From Clostridium sp. (GTDB lineage Bacteria; Cyanobacteriota; Vampirovibrionia; Gastranaerophilales; Gastranaerophilaceae): a DNA stretch of 45,411 bases. The translations under genes and the position numbers were made by a program. Location: assembly GCA_018362895.1 (NCBI GenBank), contig JAHALR010000013.1, positions 1 through 45,411 of the forward strand, given 5' to 3'. Below are positions 42,986 through 45,411 of this stretch, in pieces. Below the pieces are notes generated by a model. It was not told the origin of the DNA, made no database searches, and was given only the letters and a program-made list of their open reading frames with translations. Within the stretch, counting starts at the first letter, position 1; each line of letters begins with the position of its first letter.

Positions 42986-43534
42986 TTAAGCTTCTCTCAT
43001 TGAGGGGCAGCCGGCTCCCGTATAAACGGAAATCAAAGCCACGCCGCTCAAGAGCATGTTCACCCCGATTAACACACCGATTGTGAACAACGCAGTGCCG
43101 GGCATTCCAAACAGGATAATGAACGCAAGCGCAAACTGCGCAAGACCTGCAACTAAGCCTACCCACCAGTGTTTCAGGATTCCTTTGCTTTCAAATGCCA
43201 TAACCATTGAGTTTATGCCTTCGAGAACAAAATAGATTCCCACACCCATTGTGAGAAGAAACAGGTTAAAAAGCGGTCTCACTGTCAAATACGCACCGGT
43301 ACCAATCATAAGTATTGCAATCAACGCACTGAGCCAGGATTTTTCGATTTCGTCACGTCTTATTATAGAGCTTATAAATTTATATATCCCTGCTAATATC
43401 AATGCAACGCTAATCATAAGACTCAACGCAAGGGTAGAAACCTGTGGAAGTAAAAGAAGCAGTGCCCCTATTATCATCACAAACAAGCCTTCTACGAGAA
43501 ATGTGTTGCAAAATCGTTTTACCAAATCAGCCAT
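42986..43534 (-). CDS. HdeD/DUF308 membrane protein
   Basis: This 182-residue integral membrane protein has six evenly spaced helices (about 14-30, 34-53, 66-84, 88-110, 122-141 and 146-167), in the duplicated layout of the DUF308/HdeD family (linked to acid or stress resistance in enterobacteria). The segments 'GLFVMIIGALLLLLPQVSTLAL' and 'LVAGLAQFALAFIILFGMPGTA' are typical. GGAGA precedes the ATG. A metal-repressor-like palindrome lies about 100 nt upstream but seems better placed to control the RNA gene on the other strand. Confidence 0.85.
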   Translation of the reverse strand: MADLVKRFCNTFLVEGLFVMIIGALLLLLPQVSTLALSLMISVALILAGIYKFISSIIRRDEIEKSWLSALIAILMIGTGAYLTVRPLFNLFLLTMGVGIYFVLEGINSMVMAFESKGILKHWWVGLVAGLAQFALAFIILFGMPGTALFTIGVLIGVNMLLSGVALISVYTGAGCPSMREA

Positions 43535-43637
43535 AATGAATTCTCCGTTTACGCTACATTGTAATTCTATTAATTTTTGCCCGGGTTTTCATTGGTAATT
43601 AAGGCTATATTTCATTATTGCTGAATATGATTAAATT

Positions 43638-43653
43638 GTACCCCTTGGGGTAC
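43638..43653. promoter_or_regulatory. Palindromic operator-like site
   Basis: GTACCCCTTGGGGTAC is a perfect 16-bp palindrome. Its TACCCC-GGGGTA arms resemble operators of the CsoR/RcnR copper-nickel repressor family. It covers the -35 region of the promoter predicted for the small RNA on the plus strand. The regulator itself is not in the window. Confidence 0.55.
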
Positions 43654-43671
43654 TCAAAAATGTGTTATAAA
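43645..43671 (+). promoter_or_regulatory. Predicted promoter of the small RNA
   Basis: A TATAAA -10 (43666-43671) lies 15 nt after a TTGGGG hexamer that overlaps the palindrome. The expected start, 7 nt after the -10, is position 43678, exactly the first base of the RNA's first stem. Confidence 0.5.
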
Positions 43672-43677
43672 TAAAAA

Positions 43678-43745
43678 CGTAAGAGGTGAACGCAAAAACA
43701 GCCGAAGCCCACCTTACGAAAAAGAGCACTTTTATGCTCTTTTTT
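43678..43745 (+). ncRNA. Candidate small regulatory RNA of about 68 nt
   Basis: Starting at 43678, CGTAAG pairs with CTTACG (43713-43718), extended by GTG/CAC with a 2-nt bulge, around a 21-nt loop rich in A and C. A clear terminator follows. The promoter, operator palindrome, first stem and terminator are in perfect register, which makes a genuine small RNA gene likely. I recognise no known RNA family. A short overlapping frame starts with GTG at 43686 but runs through the terminator and is not convincing. Confidence 0.55.
43721..43745 (+). terminator. Rho-independent terminator of the small RNA
   Basis: AAAGAGCA (43721-43728) pairs with TGCTCTTT (43735-43742) around a 6-nt loop, with an uninterrupted T-run to 43745. 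Confidence 0.85.
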
Positions 43746-43883
43746 CTAAAATATATACTTCAAATTTGTTTGAAGAAAATTCGTGATAAGAAGCAAAACA
43801 ACAGTGACTTATTGAAAAGGTGAGCAGTGGCGGCTCGAATGCTCGAGGCGGCACATGCGACACTAGACTAAAGGAGAGAGAAC

Positions 43884-44357
43884 GTGAAATTTTTTTGCTG
43901 CGGTGTTATTTACAGCACCGATGACCCCGAAACCTACTGGTGCATTGAAAAGTATGTTTTAAAAAAGCCTACAAAGGATTTTGTCAAAAGCAAAAGGATT
44001 TTTAAAGAAGTTGTTTATTCTCTTTTCTGTAAAAAAAATGACTGTTCAAAAATCGAAATACACAGATTTTTCAAACAGAAAGAAGAGTTTGTTCTCGCAC
44101 AAAGAGAAGCTCTCAAAGGTGAGAAAGCACGCAAGTATCTTGAAAGGACAAAAAACATGAGAATCAAACAGCCCCAATGCTGCCCTTTGAGACCTGTTGC
44201 ATATTCAAAAAAAATCCCCTGGGTTTATGGAAAGTCTATTGACGGACACACACAAATCCCCAGATATATGGACGAGTCGGGCAACAGAGATGTTTTCAAA
44301 AACAACATGTGGCAAAAAGACATAATCAAAGCCGACACAGTCGTTTACAACGCATAA
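43884..44357 (+). CDS. Hypothetical protein beside phage tail chaperone
   Basis: This 157-residue basic protein is rich in Cys, Lys and aromatic residues (six Cys, including QCCPLRP). I recognise no family. It starts with a GTG preceded by AAGGAGAG and ends 20 nt before the tail-chaperone gene, so the two are one transcript. The C-terminal 'DESGNRDVFKNNMWQKD' may be exposed. By position it is probably a phage-derived protein, but that is inference. Confidence 0.55.
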   Translation: MKFFCCGVIYSTDDPETYWCIEKYVLKKPTKDFVKSKRIFKEVVYSLFCKKNDCSKIEIHRFFKQKEEFVLAQREALKGEKARKYLERTKNMRIKQPQCCPLRPVAYSKKIPWVYGKSIDGHTQIPRYMDESGNRDVFKNNMWQKDIIKADTVVYNA

Positions 44358-44377
44358 GAAATTACAGGAAAGGACAA

Positions 44378-44770
44378 ATGATGATTCAAGACATTTTAAG
44401 CAAAGAGCACACTATTAAGGTGGGCGAAAAGATTTACAAGCTCGAGTTTGACAACAAAGCATACGCAAAAGCCGAGCAAGTTACAGGCAAGGGACTTTTT
44501 TGCTTATACAACGAATTTATTATAAAAAGCAATCTAACTTATAATTTGAATCTCGAAATTCTTTGCTGTGCTTTAATGAAGCATCACTCAGAAGAAGAAA
44601 TTGCTGAGCTCAAGAAGGAGTTTGAGCAGAAGCCGTTTTTGTTTATACAAAATTACAACGTTCTTTTCACAGCCTTTATGGAGCCTTTGATGCCCCCTGA
44701 GATAATGGAACAAAATAAAAAAAAAGTTCAACAAAAGAAAAGTCAACTGAAGAAAGCTTCGATTGGGTAG
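44378..44770 (+). CDS. Phage tail assembly chaperone, short form
   Basis: This 130-residue protein has the beta-hairpin start of phage tail chaperones (HTIKVGEKIYKLEFDNKAYA) followed by a helical body and a Lys/Gln-rich end. Chaperones of this class bind the tape-measure protein while the tail assembles. The start is ATG 44378 (or 44381) after AGGAAAGGA. Near its 3' end lies a run of nine A followed by G (44716-44725), where ribosomes can slip -1 into a second frame to make a longer form, as in the lambda G/GT pair. No other tail genes follow, so it is an orphan remnant. Confidence 0.65.
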   Translation: MMIQDILSKEHTIKVGEKIYKLEFDNKAYAKAEQVTGKGLFCLYNEFIIKSNLTYNLNLEILCCALMKHHSEEEIAELKKEFEQKPFLFIQNYNVLFTAFMEPLMPPEIMEQNKKKVQQKKSQLKKASIG

Positions 44771-44967
44771 CTGTATACACAACAGCGAGAAACATTCTGG
44801 GCTGGAGTGACAGGGAGTTCTGGGAAGCAACGCCCAGAAAGTATTTTTCTGTTTTATACAAGTTCTGTGAATTGAAAGGGGTTTTGCAAAATTCAGCAGG
44901 ACAAAAGCCGCTCGTTGGGAAAGATGCGCTCAAGGCTCTTTCGCTGATTGCTTCACAGACAAGGTAA
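44716..44967 (+). CDS. -1 frame extension of tail chaperone (frameshift product C-terminus)
   Basis: Shifting -1 at the A-run joins the chaperone to a frame encoding SSTKEKSTEESFDWVAVYTT, then ARNILGWSDREFWEATPRKYF and a further 45 residues, ending with a TAA at 44965-44967. The segment W-S-D-x-E-F-W-x-x-T-P-R-x-F is characteristic of phage tail-chaperone C-terminal parts. The extension has no start codon of its own near the junction, which supports a programmed frameshift over an independent gene. Confidence 0.6.
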
Positions 44968-44988
44968 CAAAGCCAATGGGGGGCTAAT

Positions 44989-45411
44989 TTATTTTCTTGT
45001 CATAATAAGTTCGCCTTTTTCGTTGTAGCAATTATTTCCTATCCAATGAGAAGAAAGACTTTTATCTTTATTGAAAACGAACTGTTCATTATTTTTAAGC
45101 CACAATCGAACTGAATCTAAATTTCCATCAGCATCATACATTACAGACTTTTGTGGATAAGAAGTTATTGTTTTAAGCTCAATTCCAATTAATTTTCCGG
45201 AACTATTATAATAGAAATATTCATTTCTTTTGCTTCGATATGAAATACCGTATGCGCCATCTGAAAATAGCGTTAGATATCTATTTTTATATTTCTTCTT
45301 TTTTTTTCTCAGTGCAAGATTATTTTCTTCAAAATTTTTATCAGTCATATGCTCAACATAATTTGTCATGTTGATTTTTTCAGAGACATCTTTAAAACAC
45401 TCTATCCTTGC
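44989..45411 (-). CDS. Hypothetical protein, N-terminus beyond the window
   Basis: The frame is open from its stop at 44989 to the window edge. A Met at 45369 exists, but upstream codons continue protein-like (IECFKDVSEKIN) with no ribosome-binding site at that Met, so the true start is probably outside. The visible 140 residues contain repeated 'Y-D-x-x-G-x-L' turns (YYNSSGKLIGIELK, YDADGNLDSVRL, FNKDKSLSSHWIGNNCYNEK) that recall RHS/YD-like beta repeats. The function is unknown; similar short-repeat proteins occur in this lineage. Confidence 0.6.
   Translation of the reverse strand, partial: ARIECFKDVSEKINMTNYVEHMTDKNFEENNLALRKKKKKYKNRYLTLFSDGAYGISYRSKRNEYFYYNSSGKLIGIELKTITSYPQKSVMYDADGNLDSVRLWLKNNEQFVFNKDKSLSSHWIGNNCYNEKGELIMTRK

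Noticed and set aside
43686..43820. GTG-started frame of about 45 codons with AAGAGG upstream
   Set aside because: It runs through the strong terminator of the small RNA, so full translation is unlikely.

Overview
The window most likely comes from an AT-rich gut bacterium of the Gastranaerophilales (Melainabacteria/Vampirovibrionia, the non-photosynthetic sister group of Cyanobacteria). This is inferred, not proven. The basis is a Gram-negative type IV pilus / type II secretion operon, a GH57 glucan enzyme, S16 with a long Ala/Glu-rich tail, and many lineage-style hypothetical proteins (an N-terminal 'MGLASSQARLL' protein and proteins with a short N-terminal F-K-[AS] motif). Genes use ATG, GTG and Shine-Dalgarno signals; the standard genetic code fits.

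Chromosomal part 1 (1-14.5 kb): lineage-specific hypotheticals, rpsP, a CgeB-like glycosyltransferase coupled to a tiny pilin-like protein, a patatin phospholipase, a minus-strand run of hypothetical membrane or helical proteins, a GH57 enzyme, a lytic-transglycosylase-like protein, a TPR protein, and a plus-strand trio consisting of a PRTase-like protein, an unknown, and a tandem NADAR-like protein.

Accessory island (about 14.55-32.9 kb, visibly more AT-rich): a cupin gene truncated at its 3' end, a CAT-like acetyltransferase between two 25-nt direct repeats, and a small tyrosine recombinase. A tightly coupled restriction-like operon follows: a HsdR-N nuclease fused to an N6-methylase, then HsdS, then an 822-aa protein joining winged-helix-like segments, a DndB-type DGQHR-like segment and a TIR/deoxyribosyltransferase-like C-terminal domain. 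No helicase/translocase subunit is present. Beyond it lie a PD-(D/E)XK-like protein, a class III cyclase-like gene interrupted by an in-frame TAG, small mobilome ORFs (one frameshifted), a DUF4268-type nuclease-like protein, and a Mu-like transposition module (DDE transposase with a premature TAA, AAA+ ATPase, third protein). Two inverted, crossover-site-like repeats at 15758 and 26141 bracket the recombinase and restriction region. The island abuts a tRNA-Ile(GAT) gene.

Chromosomal part 2 (32.9-45.4 kb): tRNA-Ile; a minus-strand operon for a PilP/GspC-like protein, secretin, PilB/GspE ATPase, PilC/GspF platform and two small or membrane accessory proteins; a U32-like peptidase; an HdeD/DUF308 membrane protein; a well-formed small RNA gene with an operator-like palindrome over its -35 region; a two-gene phage-tail remnant whose chaperone carries a -1 frameshift signal; and a partial hypothetical gene running off the edge.

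The most interesting unit is the translocase-less restriction operon with the winged-helix/DGQHR/TIR-like third protein (17229-23411), which I regard as a candidate uncharacterised anti-phage system. All function calls rest on motif reading by eye, without database searches.
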